Source: Asticcacaulis endophyticus
Lineage (GTDB): Bacteria; Pseudomonadota; Alphaproteobacteria; Caulobacterales; Caulobacteraceae
Length of the DNA: 64,000 nt
Assembly: GCF_014652575.1 (NCBI RefSeq)
Contig: NZ_BMZB01000001.1
Location: 62,001-126,000 of the forward strand
Reading direction: 5' to 3'
Part shown: in pieces, positions 8,635-17,641 of the stretch
How the letters are laid out: every line of letters starts with the position of its first letter
Position numbering within the stretch: the stretch's first letter is position 1
Notes under the pieces: generated by a model
Databases searched by the model: none
What the model saw: only the letters and a program-made list of their open reading frames with translations
Told to the model about the DNA's origin: nothing
Program-made: the position numbers and the translations under genes

Positions 8635-10287
8635 TTAACCTCCTTCGGAAACCTGTTGCAAGGTCTTAGCTGGGGTAATGGCCTGCGGATCGATGAAGCA
8701 GTGAATGATGGCGGGTTTTCCGGACGCCTGCGCCCGCCCGAATGCCGGGGCGAACTCTGCCGTCGTGCGCACGGTCTCACCGTGGCCGCCAAAGGCGCGG
8801 GCATAGGCCGCGAAGTCCGGATTCTTCAGTTCTGTCCCGATCGGCCGGTGCGGATATTCCCGCTCCTGATGCATACGGATGGTACCCCACATACCATTGT
8901 CGATGACGATAATGATAACGGGGATATCGTATTGGACGGCCGTGGCGAATTCATTGCCGTTCATCAGGAAACAGCCATCACCGGCAAAGGTCACCACGGG
9001 CACATCCGGACACTGGCGCTTGGCCATAATGCCTGCGGGCACCGAATAGCCGACACTGCCTGATGTGGGGGCGACCTGGGTAAAAGGTTTGTCATGGCGC
9101 CAGTAGCGATGCACCCAGATGGCATAGTTCCCCGCCCCATTGGTGATGATCGTCTCCGGCGGCAGGCTATCCCGCAGCCAGACCATGACCTCACCATACT
9201 GAAACGCACCGGGGATCTGAGCGGGTGTCGTGGTCCAGCCCTGCCAATCGGCATGGGCAACCGCCGCCCTTTGCCCGCGCTGATGATCCGGTGAGGGGCC
9301 TAACGCGGTCAAGGCTTTCGCGAACTGATCCGGCGCGCTGACGATGCCCAGTGTCGGCTGATAAACCCGCCCAATCTCTGCCGCATCGGGGAAGATATGC
9401 ACCAGCTTTTGACGCGGGGCAGGCGCATCGATCAGGGTATAGCCATTGGACGGCACCTCGGCCATGCGCGCCCCCACAAGGATCAGCAGATTGGCGTCCC
9501 TGACCCGTTGCGACAGCTTTGGGTTTTGGCCAAAGCCCAGATCACCGGCATAGCCAGGATGGTGAGACGGAAACAGCGACGTGCGGCGAAACTCGGTCGC
9601 TACCGGCACATCAAATGTGTTTGCAAACTCAGCGACCGCCGCACACCCCTCGGCCGTCCAGCGCGACCCGCCAAGGATGATCAGCGGATTTTCCGCACCA
9701 TCCAACAGATCGGCAAAGGCCTGCATATCCGCGACCGATGGCGCCGCATCCACCGGCACCACAGGCGGGGCATCCGCGACCTCGGCCATTTCGGTCAGAA
9801 TATCTTCGGGCAGGGACACCACCACCGGCCCCGGACGCCCCTGCATGGCCTCGCGAAAGGCCCGCGCCACAATTTCCGGGATACGCTTCGGATCGGAAAT
9901 CTCGACCACCCATTTGGCGATGCCGTCAAAAGCCCGCACATAGTCCAGTTCCTGAAACGCCCCGCGCCCCAGGAAAGCCCGCTCGACCTGCCCCACAAAC
10001 AGGATCATCGGCGTGCCATCATGCTGCGCAATATGGACGCCGTGGGCAGCATTGGTTGCCCCCGGCCCGCGCGTCACAAAGCACACGCCGGGCCGTCCGG
10101 TCAGCTTGCCATAGGCCTCGGCCATCATCGCCGCCCCGCCTTCGTTACGGCAAATCAGGACGTCGATATCGGCATCGTACATGGCATCAAGGGCGGCCAG
10201 ATAGGATTCCCCCGGCACACAAGTGATGCGCTCCACGCCGTTGATCTTCAACTGATCAACTAAGATTTGTCCGCCGGTCCTAATCAT
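8635..10287 (-). CDS. Thiamine-pyrophosphate-dependent enzyme, acetolactate-synthase-like
   Basis: 550 aa from ATG 10287, preferred to the 10350 start because it overlaps the upstream stop by 8 bp and is preceded by AAGGCAGAG. Three-domain TPP fold: N-terminal Pyr domain with the activating glutamate (Glu49 in CRNEGGAAMMAEA), a central Rossmann domain, and a C-terminal PP domain with GDGCFLMNGNE as the Mg-TPP motif. It is not a typical oxalyl-CoA decarboxylase sequence. It is translationally coupled to a CaiB-type CoA-transferase in a run with glutaryl-CoA dehydrogenase, so a 2-oxoacid decarboxylase (for example on 2-oxoadipate) is a hypothesis. No regulatory small subunit is present, which argues against valine biosynthesis. 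Confidence 0.85.
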   Translation of the reverse strand: MIRTGGQILVDQLKINGVERITCVPGESYLAALDAMYDADIDVLICRNEGGAAMMAEAYGKLTGRPGVCFVTRGPGATNAAHGVHIAQHDGTPMILFVGQVERAFLGRGAFQELDYVRAFDGIAKWVVEISDPKRIPEIVARAFREAMQGRPGPVVVSLPEDILTEMAEVADAPPVVPVDAAPSVADMQAFADLLDGAENPLIILGGSRWTAEGCAAVAEFANTFDVPVATEFRRTSLFPSHHPGYAGDLGFGQNPKLSQRVRDANLLILVGARMAEVPSNGYTLIDAPAPRQKLVHIFPDAAEIGRVYQPTLGIVSAPDQFAKALTALGPSPDHQRGQRAAVAHADWQGWTTTPAQIPGAFQYGEVMVWLRDSLPPETIITNGAGNYAIWVHRYWRHDKPFTQVAPTSGSVGYSVPAGIMAKRQCPDVPVVTFAGDGCFLMNGNEFATAVQYDIPVIIIVIDNGMWGTIRMHQEREYPHRPIGTELKNPDFAAYARAFGGHGETVRTTAEFAPAFGRAQASGKPAIIHCFIDPQAITPAKTLQQVSEGG

Positions 10288-11413
10288 GCCACTCTGCCTT
10301 ACCTTCGCCCAGTTTTGGCGATGGCCCATCGGCCACCATGCGCGCGCCATTGATCACAATGGGGGAGGCCACGCCGGATACCGCCCCCAGTTCCAGACGC
10401 ATACCGCGGTGGATGACCTGCGGGTCGTTAAACACATCACCGATGCGATTGATCGGCCCGGCAGGCACCCCCGCCGCTTCGAGTTTGGCCAGCAACTCCG
10501 CCCGCGTGTGCATCATCATGAGCGGCTGTAACGCGGCCTCAAGCTGCACCCGCGATGCGACCCGTCCGGCATTGGTCTGCCATGTCGGATTTTCAGCCAC
10601 ATAGTCGGCCTCCAGCACCTGACAGAACCGTCGAAACTGATGGTCGTTACCGACCGCGACGATGACGTGGCCGTCCTTGACCTGAAACACCTGATAGGGC
10701 GCAATATTGGGGTGAGCATTGCCCAGACGCGACGGCGATATACCCGACGTCAGATAATTCATCGCCTGATTGGCCAGCATGGCGACCGCGCAATCCATCA
10801 AAGCCATGTCGATATGGCTGCCCTCACCGGTCATATCGCGCTGACGCAGGGCTGCCAGAATGGCCGTTGAGGCATAGACGCCGGTGAACAGATCGACTAC
10901 AGCGACGCCTACCTTTTGCGGCTCACGGTGCGGCTCCCCGGTAATATCCATCAGGCCCGACAGGCCCTGAATGATGTAGTCATAACCGGCGCGGTGCGCA
11001 TAGGGGCCGTCCTGCCCAAAGCCGGTGATCGACACATAAACCAGACGCGGATTGATAGCTTTCAGGCTATCGTAATCCAGGCCGTATTTTTTCAGACCCC
11101 CGACCTTGAAGTTCTCAATCACCACATCGGCGTCGGACACCAGCCGCTTGATCGCGCCCTGCCCTTCGGGTGTGGCCATATCCAGACAGACTGAGGATTT
11201 ACCGCGATTGGTGGCATGGAAATAGGCGGCACCCCAGACGCTGCCGTCAGTATCGTGCACAAACGGCGGGCCCCAGCCACGGGTGTCATCGCCCTCACCG
11301 GGGCGCTCGACCTTGATGACCTCGGCGCCCAGATCCGCCAGCACCTGACCGGCCCACGGCCCCGCCAGTATCCGCGCCAGTTCTAGAACCTTAATGCCGG
11401 ATAGTGGTTTCAT
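10280..11413 (-). CDS. Class III (CaiB/BaiF-type) CoA-transferase, probable glutarate CoA-transferase
   Basis: 377 aa. The N terminus GIKVLELARILAGPWAGQVLADLGAEVIKVE-type motif (residues 5-36), conserved VIENFKVGG and the catalytic-Asp region YVSITGFGQDGPYAHRAGYD are diagnostic of the family, which moves CoA between carboxylic acids. Start ATG 11413 has GGGAGGAG upstream. The stop (10280) overlaps the next start by 8 bp. Because glutaryl-CoA dehydrogenase lies just upstream on the same strand, glutarate activation (as in GcdG of pseudomonads and the related human SUGCT) is the best inference. Formyl-CoA transferase is less likely since no oxalyl-CoA decarboxylase accompanies it. Confidence 0.87.
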   Translation of the reverse strand: MKPLSGIKVLELARILAGPWAGQVLADLGAEVIKVERPGEGDDTRGWGPPFVHDTDGSVWGAAYFHATNRGKSSVCLDMATPEGQGAIKRLVSDADVVIENFKVGGLKKYGLDYDSLKAINPRLVYVSITGFGQDGPYAHRAGYDYIIQGLSGLMDITGEPHREPQKVGVAVVDLFTGVYASTAILAALRQRDMTGEGSHIDMALMDCAVAMLANQAMNYLTSGISPSRLGNAHPNIAPYQVFQVKDGHVIVAVGNDHQFRRFCQVLEADYVAENPTWQTNAGRVASRVQLEAALQPLMMMHTRAELLAKLEAAGVPAGPINRIGDVFNDPQVIHRGMRLELGAVSGVASPIVINGARMVADGPSPKLGEGKAEWHD

Positions 11414-11420
11414 GTCTTAT

Positions 11421-11537
11421 CTCCTCCCCTGCGATCGCGGGGGAGGTGGCAGCCGTAAGGCTGACGGAGGGGGCACGGCTGTAAGTTTCCCCCCTCCACC
11501 GCTTCGCGGTCCCCCTCCCCCGTAAACGGGGGCGGAG
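11421..11537. repeat. GC-rich intergenic palindromic (REP/BIME-like) element
   Basis: Between gcdH and the CoA-transferase gene lie interleaved inverted repeats: CTCCCCTGCGATCGCGGGGGAG, then GGCAGCCGTAAGGCTG, and CCGCTTCGCGG followed by CCCCCGTAAACGGGGG. Similar building blocks (CGGTCCCCCTCCCC, gggag palindromes) recur at 29450-29609. No open frame is convincing. This is a typical extragenic palindromic cluster; it may fold in the mRNA and separate the two genes' expression. Confidence 0.7.
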
Positions 11538-11644
11538 AAAGATCAACACATAATATCATTATCCGTTTCTCATTCTTCCCTTACAGGCAAAAAGTACACT
11601 GAGGGCTCTGCCCGAAGGACTTTTGCCTGAGTTGTTTGTTTTTT

Positions 11645-11690
11645 GTCGCGCATTTAATCCAAAAACCGCTTCACACTTTTTGGCATGCGC
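11645..11690 (+). repeat. REP-like repeat, copy 1 of 5
   Basis: GTCGCGCAT, a CCAAAAA arm, loop ACCGCTTCACAC, TTTTTGG arm and ATGCGC. It forms a hairpin with GCGCAT/ATGCGC outer and CCAAAAA/TTTTTGG inner pairing. It directly abuts the gcdH stop codon (11690-11692). Other copies: 34756, 42887, 45666 and 52054. Confidence 0.85.
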
Positions 11691-12853
11691 TAGTAAAACG
11701 CCTGCAGGCCCGTCTGCGCCCGACCCAGGATGAGGGCATGGACATCGTGGGTGCCCTCATAGGTATTGACGCTCTCCAGGTTCTGGGCGTGGCGCATGAC
11801 ATGAAATTCTTCGTGGATGCCGTTGCCGCCGTGCATGTCGCGGGCATGACGCGCGATCTCCAACGCCTTGCCGCAGTTGTTGCGCTTGATGAGTGAGATC
11901 ATCTCCGGCTGCATCTGACCGGCGTCAAACAACTGCCCCACGCGCAGGGCCGCTTGCAGGCCCAGCGTAATTTCGGTCTGCATGTCGGCCAGCTTCTTCT
12001 GGAACAACTGCGTCTGCGCCAAAGGCCGGCCGAACTGTACCCGATCAAGGCCATACTGCCGCGCCCGATGCCAGCAGTCTTCCGCCGCCCCCATCACGCC
12101 CCAGGCAATGCCATAACGCGCCCGATTGAGGCACCCGAACGGCCCTTTCAGGCCCTCGACATTCGGCAGGATGGCGTCGTCACCGACATCGACATTGTCC
12201 ATCACAATCTCGCCGGTGATCGAGGCCCGCAAGGACAACTTGCCGTGGATTTTCGGCGCTGAAAGCCCTTTGGTGCCCTTGTCGAGCACAAAGCCGCGAA
12301 TGACCCCGTCCAGCTTAGCCCAGACCACAAACACATCGGCGATGGGAGAGTTTGAGATCCACATCTTGGTGCCATTGAGCACATAACCGCCGTCCGTTTT
12401 GCGCGCCGTGGTGCGCATTGATCCGGGGTCAGACCCTGCGTCCGGTTCGGTCAACCCAAAGCAGCCGATCCATTCTCCTGACGCCAGCTTCGGCAGATAT
12501 TTTTGCTTTTGAGCGTCGGAACCATAGGCATGGATCGGATACATCACCAGCGACGACTGCACGCTCATCATGGAACGATAGCCGGAATCGACCCGCTCGA
12601 CCTCACGCGCGATCAGACCGTAGGCGACATAGCTCGCCCCCGCCCCGCCGTATTCTTCCGGCAAGGTCGCGCCTAACAATCCGCGCTCACCCATCTCGGT
12701 GAAGATGGCCCGGTCGGTGTCCTCTTCGGCATAGGCCTTCAGCACCCGCGGCATCAATGACGATTGCGCATAGTCATGCGCCGCATCACGGATCATCCGA
12801 TCTTCGTCGGATAACTGACCGTCGAGCAAAAACGGGTCGGACCAGTTAAACAT
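11690..12853 (-). CDS. gcdH: Glutaryl-CoA dehydrogenase
   Basis: 387 aa from ATG 12853; the frame stays open further upstream but that part is antisense-like and inside the aldehyde dehydrogenase gene. Acyl-CoA dehydrogenase fold with signatures specific to glutaryl-CoA dehydrogenase: [41 protein letters not shown], and catalytic Glu366 in [17 protein letters not shown]. It is an FAD enzyme that oxidises and decarboxylates glutaryl-CoA to crotonyl-CoA. Its start overlaps the stop of the upstream amaB-like gene by 8 bp (GATGTTTAA), implying translational coupling. This places it in lysine/glutarate breakdown. Confidence 0.95.
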   Translation of the reverse strand: MFNWSDPFLLDGQLSDEDRMIRDAAHDYAQSSLMPRVLKAYAEEDTDRAIFTEMGERGLLGATLPEEYGGAGASYVAYGLIAREVERVDSGYRSMMSVQSSLVMYPIHAYGSDAQKQKYLPKLASGEWIGCFGLTEPDAGSDPGSMRTTARKTDGGYVLNGTKMWISNSPIADVFVVWAKLDGVIRGFVLDKGTKGLSAPKIHGKLSLRASITGEIVMDNVDVGDDAILPNVEGLKGPFGCLNRARYGIAWGVMGAAEDCWHRARQYGLDRVQFGRPLAQTQLFQKKLADMQTEITLGLQAALRVGQLFDAGQMQPEMISLIKRNNCGKALEIARHARDMHGGNGIHEEFHVMRHAQNLESVNTYEGTHDVHALILGRAQTGLQAFY

Positions 12854-14357
12854 CGAACTTGACCCCCTGAGCCAACGGCAGGGTCGTGCCGTAGTTGATG
12901 GTATTGGTGGCGCGGCGCATATAGGCGCGCCACGAGTCTGAACCCGATTCACGCCCGCCGCCGGTTTCTTTTTCGCCGCCAAAGGCTCCGCCGATTTCGG
13001 CACCGGACGGGCCGATATTGACATTGGCAATGCCGCAGTCAGACCCCGCCACCGACATGAACAATTCGGCTTCGCGGACATCGTTGGTAAAGATCGACGA
13101 CGACAGCCCCGCCCCCACGGCGTTTTGCAGATCAATAGCGCCGCGGATATCCGAATAGCGCATGACATAAAGAATCGGCGCAAAGGTTTCCCGCAGCACC
13201 GGCCCCATATGGGCATCCATTTCGACCAGCGCCGGACGGACATAGTGGCTTTGATGACCATTGATATCGACCCGCTCACCGCCGGTTACCTTTCCGCCGA
13301 CACCACGCGCTTCATCGAGCGCTTTCTCGAAGTTCTGGAACGCCTGCGCATCAATCAGCGGCCCAATCAGGGTGCCGTCTTCGAGCGGATGACCGACCTT
13401 AACCGAGCCATAGGCCTGCTTCAGGCGTGGCACGAAAGCGTCATAGATGCTGTCGTGGACAAACAGCCGCCGCAGGGTGGTGCAGCGCTGACCGGCGGTG
13501 CCCATAGCCGCAAAGGCCACGCCACGTAAGGAAAGATCGAGATCAGCGCTTGGGGCGATTATGGCGGCGTTATTACCGCCCAGTTCCAGCAGGGCACGGG
13601 CAAAGCGCGCGGCCAGTTTCGGCCCCACAGCGCGGCCCATAGCCGTCGATCCGGTGGCCGAGACCAACGCAACCTTATCGTGATCGACCAGAGCTTCGCC
13701 GACCGCTTTGCCGCCGATCAGAAGCGCCGACAAACCTTCGGGGATGGCGTATCCGGCAGCCTTATATTTCGCTATGGCCCGTTCAAACAGAGCATGGGTG
13801 GCTAAAGCTGTGAGGGGCGTTTTCTCAGACGGCTTCCACACGATCGCATCGCCGCACACCAGCGCCAGACAGGCATTCCAGGCCCACACGGCGACCGGGA
13901 AATTGAACGCCGAAATAATGCCAACGACACCGAGCGGATGCCAGGTTTCCATCATGCGGTGTTCGGCGCGCTCCGTGGCGATGGTCAGGCCGTACAGTTG
14001 CCGAGAAAGCCCGACCGCAAAGTCGCAGATGTCGATCATCTCCTGCACTTCGCCGAGGCCTTCGGAGGTGATCTTGCCCGCTTCGACCGAGACCAGCTTT
14101 CCGAGGGCGTCCTTGTGCGCGCGCAATTCTTCGCCGAATAACCGCACCAGTTCACCGCGCTTAGGGGCCGGGATCAGACGCCATTGCAAATACGCCTGAT
14201 GGGCGGCGTCGATACGCGCGTTGGCCTCCGTCACAGAGGTTTCGACCACCTCGGCAATAAGTTCGCCGGTATTGGGCGAGTGGACCTTTAAGGTCCCGCC
14301 GGTGTGGCCAGAGGTAACTCCTAAGCTTTCCAGCAAAATCCGTGTACCCGCGCTCAT
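12846..14357 (-). CDS. amaB: L-aminoadipate-semialdehyde (piperideine-6-carboxylate) dehydrogenase, ALDH7-type
   Basis: 503 aa, the normal ALDH7 length. Motifs: [21 protein letters not shown] (split here as residues about 90-110), [21 protein letters not shown], catalytic Glu258 in LLELGG and nucleophile Cys292 in GTAGQRCTT. These match the antiquitin/AmaB branch that oxidises 2-aminoadipate-6-semialdehyde (in equilibrium with piperideine-6-carboxylate) to 2-aminoadipate with NAD(P)+. ATG 14357 has AGGAAGGG upstream. It lies 11 bp after the FAD oxidoreductase and overlaps gcdH by 8 bp, one operon by spacing. The pairing with an AmaA-like oxidase supports the substrate call. Confidence 0.92.
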   Translation of the reverse strand: MSAGTRILLESLGVTSGHTGGTLKVHSPNTGELIAEVVETSVTEANARIDAAHQAYLQWRLIPAPKRGELVRLFGEELRAHKDALGKLVSVEAGKITSEGLGEVQEMIDICDFAVGLSRQLYGLTIATERAEHRMMETWHPLGVVGIISAFNFPVAVWAWNACLALVCGDAIVWKPSEKTPLTALATHALFERAIAKYKAAGYAIPEGLSALLIGGKAVGEALVDHDKVALVSATGSTAMGRAVGPKLAARFARALLELGGNNAAIIAPSADLDLSLRGVAFAAMGTAGQRCTTLRRLFVHDSIYDAFVPRLKQAYGSVKVGHPLEDGTLIGPLIDAQAFQNFEKALDEARGVGGKVTGGERVDINGHQSHYVRPALVEMDAHMGPVLRETFAPILYVMRYSDIRGAIDLQNAVGAGLSSSIFTNDVREAELFMSVAGSDCGIANVNIGPSGAEIGGAFGGEKETGGGRESGSDSWRAYMRRATNTINYGTTLPLAQGVKFDV

Positions 14358-14368
14358 GATTACCCTTC

Positions 14369-15643
14369 CTAAAGCCTGTGTTCAACCGCATGCAGCATCG
14401 CCGCACCGGCTTCATAATAAATCTCTTTCGTGGCCCGTAAGCCCGCCGCTTTTGCCACTGTGACCGGCAAGGGCAGGTCGTCTGCGTGCAAGTCTCCGGC
14501 AACGTGCTCGGCCAGCACGCGCCCCATGACCGTGCCCGGCGCAATACCGCGACCATTATAGCCCGACACGCCAATCACCCGATCGGCAAAGCGATGAAAG
14601 CGTGGCAAATTATCATCGGTCATGCCGATCCACCCAAACCACTCATGCTCAAATTCGATGCCTTTGAGTTGCGGATAAACCCGCGTCATAGCCCGTTTGG
14701 CCCACTCGCGATGCACACCGTGCACCCCATGCCTGAGCGCCCCGACCGAACCCCATACCAGCCGCCCCTGCGCATCCATCCGAAACGATGACAGCACCTC
14801 AGCCGTATCCCACGCGCCCTGCCCTTGCGGCAAAAGGCTGGGCCGGATATCCTCCGGCAAAGGGATCGTCGCCATGTTAAAATAGGGCAGATGTACCTGC
14901 TCTGTCCGGATAATATCCCACGGACCTTGCGCATAGGCATCGGTCGCCATGATCACCCAGTTCGCCGTCACCGATCCGCCATCGGTTACCACCCGCCACT
15001 GATCGCCGACCGCCTCAACGGCGCTGACCGGACTGTCGGTAAAAATTTTAGTCCCCGCCGCAATCGCCGCCCGCCCCAGTCCGCGCACATAGGCCAGCGG
15101 CTGGATAGTCCCCGCCCGCAGATCAAGCAATGCTGCCGGGTAGGCGTTTGATCCCATCTTTTGCGCGGTTTCCGTCGCATCCAGCAACTGCACAGCCGCC
15201 CCCCGCGCCTGCCATTGTTGCGCCCGCCGCTGCAATTCTTTGATACCGGATTGACCGACCGCACAATGCAGGGTGCCTGCCGTTTGCAGTTCGCAGTCAA
15301 TATTGTGCTTAGCCACCCGCGCGAACACTTCATTGGGCCCATCACCCAGCACGCTCAGCAGGCGCTCACCGTGCACCGCCCCCAGAACCTTGGGCAGTTC
15401 ATCAGGCATGACCCACATGCCGGCATTGACCAGCCCGACATTGCGCCCCGCCCCGCCAAAACCAATGTGTTTGGCTTCGATCACCGCCACCGACAAGCCG
15501 CGCTCCGCCAGATTAAGCGCCGCCGACAATCCGGTATAACCCGCCCCCACAATGGCGACATCGGCCCGCACATCGCCCGCCAGCACCGCCGTTTGCGGGG
15601 CGTCAGGTGCCGAAGCCTGCCAAAGTCCGTGGGTGAGTGACAT
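14369..15643 (-). CDS. amaA: FAD-dependent oxidoreductase, probable L-pipecolate oxidase
   Basis: 424 aa. The FAD-binding Rossmann motif DVAIVGAGYTGLSAALNLAE is at residues about 29-48, and GFGGAGRNVGLVN follows; the C terminus carries GVSGYNGRGIAPGTVMG, typical of DadA/glycine-oxidase-type flavoenzymes. The family oxidises amino or imino acids. Direct pairing with the ALDH7-type gene, as in the pseudomonad amaA-amaB pair, suggests oxidation of L-pipecolate to piperideine-6-carboxylate. ATG 15643 has GGCGGAA upstream. It is first in the minus-strand run and divergent from a LysR gene. Oxidation of another secondary amine cannot be excluded. Confidence 0.82.
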   Translation of the reverse strand: MSLTHGLWQASAPDAPQTAVLAGDVRADVAIVGAGYTGLSAALNLAERGLSVAVIEAKHIGFGGAGRNVGLVNAGMWVMPDELPKVLGAVHGERLLSVLGDGPNEVFARVAKHNIDCELQTAGTLHCAVGQSGIKELQRRAQQWQARGAAVQLLDATETAQKMGSNAYPAALLDLRAGTIQPLAYVRGLGRAAIAAGTKIFTDSPVSAVEAVGDQWRVVTDGGSVTANWVIMATDAYAQGPWDIIRTEQVHLPYFNMATIPLPEDIRPSLLPQGQGAWDTAEVLSSFRMDAQGRLVWGSVGALRHGVHGVHREWAKRAMTRVYPQLKGIEFEHEWFGWIGMTDDNLPRFHRFADRVIGVSGYNGRGIAPGTVMGRVLAEHVAGDLHADDLPLPVTVAKAAGLRATKEIYYEAGAAMLHAVEHRL

Positions 15644-15780
15644 GTCGGTTTCCGCCGCGCCCTGAGCCTGGGTTTACACGCAAGATCATTCGCTTGCGTA
15701 ATGTTACGACCTGTTTTACGCTGACGAAACGCTAATAACAATGACTGTTTTGGCAAAAGATCATTCTGAAATGGCATAAC
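15644..15780. promoter_or_regulatory. Divergent LysR-type control region
   Basis: The 137-bp gap between the amaA-like gene and the LysR gene contains an inverted repeat ACGCAAG-N8-CTTGCGT (15678-15699) and GCTAATAAC further right. Such a dyad in a divergent LysR promoter is the expected binding site for the adjacent regulator. Neither a clear -35 nor a -10 was assigned. Confidence 0.5.
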
Positions 15781-16677
15781 ATGCTGTCACCCCGCCGCTT
15801 CCTGCCGTCGCTGTCGCTCCTGTCGGCTTTTGAGGCCACCGCCCGTCTGGGTTCGATCACCGCCGCCGCGCGTGAGCTGAACCTGACCCAGAGCGCCGTC
15901 AGCCGCCAGATCGCCGCGTTAGAGGCGCAACTGGAGGTCAATCTGTTCCACCGTGAGCGTCAGACCGTGCGCCTGACCTCCGGCGGGGAAACCTATGCGC
16001 GTGAGATTCGTGAAGCGCTGAAAACCATCCGCACGGCCTCGCTTAATCTGCGCGCCAATCCGATGGGCGGCACGCTCAACCTCGCCATCCTGCCGACTTT
16101 TGGGACGCGCTGGCTGGCGCCGCGTCTGCCGACCTTTCTGGCGCAGCATCCGGGCATTACGCTCAACCTTAAGACCCGCATCAACACCTTCGATTTCCGG
16201 CTGGAGACCATGGACGCGGCCATTCATTTCGGCCACGCCAACTGGCCGGGCACGGAAATGGCGTTGCTGAGGACCGAAGAGGTCGTCCCGGCCTGCAGCC
16301 CGCAGCTTAAGGCCCGCTATGATTTCCGCGAGCCGAGCGATTTGCGTCAGGCCCCGCTGCTGCACCTGACCTCACGGCCTGATGCGTGGGAGCGCTGGCT
16401 GGCGGCCTATGGGGCGGGGGCGGAAAGCGTGCAGGGCATGCTGCTCGATCAGTTCGCCACAGCCGCGCAGGTGGCCCGCTCCGGCCTTGGGGTGGCGCTT
16501 CTGCCGACCTTCCTGATTGAGGAAGAGTTATCGAGCGGCCAACTGGTGCGCGCGCTGGATCTGCCGCTTAAGAGCGAAGAGGCCTATTATCTGGTCTGGC
16601 CGTTTGAGCGCGCCCAGCACCCGCCGCTTACGGCCTTCAAGCAGTGGCTGCTCAATGAAACCGCGTCGTTCAGATAG
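15781..16677 (+). CDS. LysR-family transcriptional regulator (GcvA-like)
   Basis: 298 aa. N-terminal winged HTH: LSAFEATARLGSITAAARELNL then TQSAVSRQIAALE (residues about 14-50), followed by a periplasmic-binding-protein-like effector domain with GcvA-like features (LPTFGTRWLAPRLPTFL). It is divergent from the pipecolate/aminoadipate genes and only 9 bp ahead of the ornithine-cyclodeaminase-family gene on its own strand. It therefore probably controls both directions in response to a lysine-pathway intermediate. Start ATG 15781 lacks an obvious Shine-Dalgarno sequence, but the HTH begins at the expected distance. Confidence 0.92.
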   Translation: MLSPRRFLPSLSLLSAFEATARLGSITAAARELNLTQSAVSRQIAALEAQLEVNLFHRERQTVRLTSGGETYAREIREALKTIRTASLNLRANPMGGTLNLAILPTFGTRWLAPRLPTFLAQHPGITLNLKTRINTFDFRLETMDAAIHFGHANWPGTEMALLRTEEVVPACSPQLKARYDFREPSDLRQAPLLHLTSRPDAWERWLAAYGAGAESVQGMLLDQFATAAQVARSGLGVALLPTFLIEEELSSGQLVRALDLPLKSEEAYYLVWPFERAQHPPLTAFKQWLLNETASFR

Positions 16678-16686
16678 GGGAAAACC

Positions 16687-17577
16687 ATGCGCATAGTCAC
16701 CGCCGAAGAGGTTCGCCAAAAGCTCAGCTATGACCGTCTGGTTGCCAAACTGCCGCCGCGTTTACGCGCCGACGCCCAAGTGCCCGCCCGCAGCCAGATC
16801 ACCATCCCGCGCGACGATGAAGACGACGCCACCCTGCTGCTGATGCCCGCCTGGAGCCCATCAGTCGGGGGCCTCAAAATCGTCCATGTCACACCGGGAA
16901 ATGCGACCCGACATAAGCCGTCGGTCAATGCCTCCTACCTGCTGTTCGACGGCACAACCCATGAGCATCTGGCCCTGATTGATGGCGGCGAACTGACGGC
17001 GCGGCGCACCGCGGCGGTGGCGGCGATTGCGGCGGGGAAGTTGGCCGCACCGGACGCGACCCGCCTGCTTCTGATCGGTTCAGGCCGGATCGCCTCAGAA
17101 CTGCCGCTTGCCTACAGAGCGGTACGACCCATTACCCACGTCAGTGTCCATAGCCCGACCCGCGCCAATGCCGAGGCCCTTGTGCAAAAACTGCGCGATA
17201 ACGGCTTTAACGCTGCGGTGTGCGAAGACCTCGCCCATGAGGCAGGCCGTGCCGATATCATCGCCTGCGCAACCTTGAGCCACACGCCGATCGTGCAGGG
17301 TGACTGGCTCACCGGCGCACACCATCTGGCCCTGATCGGCGGATTTACGCCCGCCATGCGCGAAGCTGACGACGGCGCCATCCGCAAAGGCTATGTGTTT
17401 GTCGATACCCTGACCGCCCTGACCGAAGCGGGCGATGTCGCCATGCTGACAAAAAATGACATCAAAGGCGTGCTAAGCGATCTGTGCGACCCCGCGTTCA
17501 CCCCGCCGTCCGGCCTTACGGTCTTTAAGAGCGTCGGCGAAGCGTCTCAGGATCTGGCCTGCGCCAGTTTATTATAA
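16687..17577 (+). CDS. Ornithine cyclodeaminase/mu-crystallin-family ketimine reductase
   Basis: 296 aa. Family motifs: [15 protein letters not shown] (residues about 100-114), the NAD(P)-binding [10 protein letters not shown], and the C-terminal [14 protein letters not shown]. Members include ornithine and alanine enzymes and reductases of piperideine-2-carboxylate or pyrroline-2-carboxylate. Position directly behind the LysR gene that faces a pipecolate-oxidase operon favours piperideine-2-carboxylate reductase, which would make L-pipecolate from the D-lysine-derived imine. That would feed the divergent amaA-amaB pair. ATG 16687 has AGGGGAAAA upstream. The family is clear; the substrate is inferred. 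Confidence 0.85.
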   Translation: MRIVTAEEVRQKLSYDRLVAKLPPRLRADAQVPARSQITIPRDDEDDATLLLMPAWSPSVGGLKIVHVTPGNATRHKPSVNASYLLFDGTTHEHLALIDGGELTARRTAAVAAIAAGKLAAPDATRLLLIGSGRIASELPLAYRAVRPITHVSVHSPTRANAEALVQKLRDNGFNAAVCEDLAHEAGRADIIACATLSHTPIVQGDWLTGAHHLALIGGFTPAMREADDGAIRKGYVFVDTLTALTEAGDVAMLTKNDIKGVLSDLCDPAFTPPSGLTVFKSVGEASQDLACASLL

Positions 17578-17641
17578 CATCCGCATTGCGCCCCCCGCGC
17601 AGGCCACTATATGTGTGCACAACGGTACAGAAAGGGCGGAC

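Noticed and set aside
9397-10263. 288-aa plus-strand open frame opposite the TPP enzyme
   Set aside because: Mirror of a gene with intact TPP motifs; His/Arg-rich low-complexity translation and no start signal.
8635-10287. Biosynthetic acetolactate synthase (ilvB)
   Set aside because: No regulatory small subunit gene follows and the operon is catabolic.
10280-11413. Formyl-CoA transferase of an oxalate pathway
   Set aside because: The coupled TPP enzyme does not resemble oxalyl-CoA decarboxylase, and glutaryl-CoA dehydrogenase context favours glutarate.
12854-13279. N-terminal extension of the gcdH frame
   Set aside because: The extra ~140 residues lie inside amaB, are Cys/Arg-rich nonsense, and the family start MFNWSDPF lies at 12853 with an 8-bp coupled overlap.
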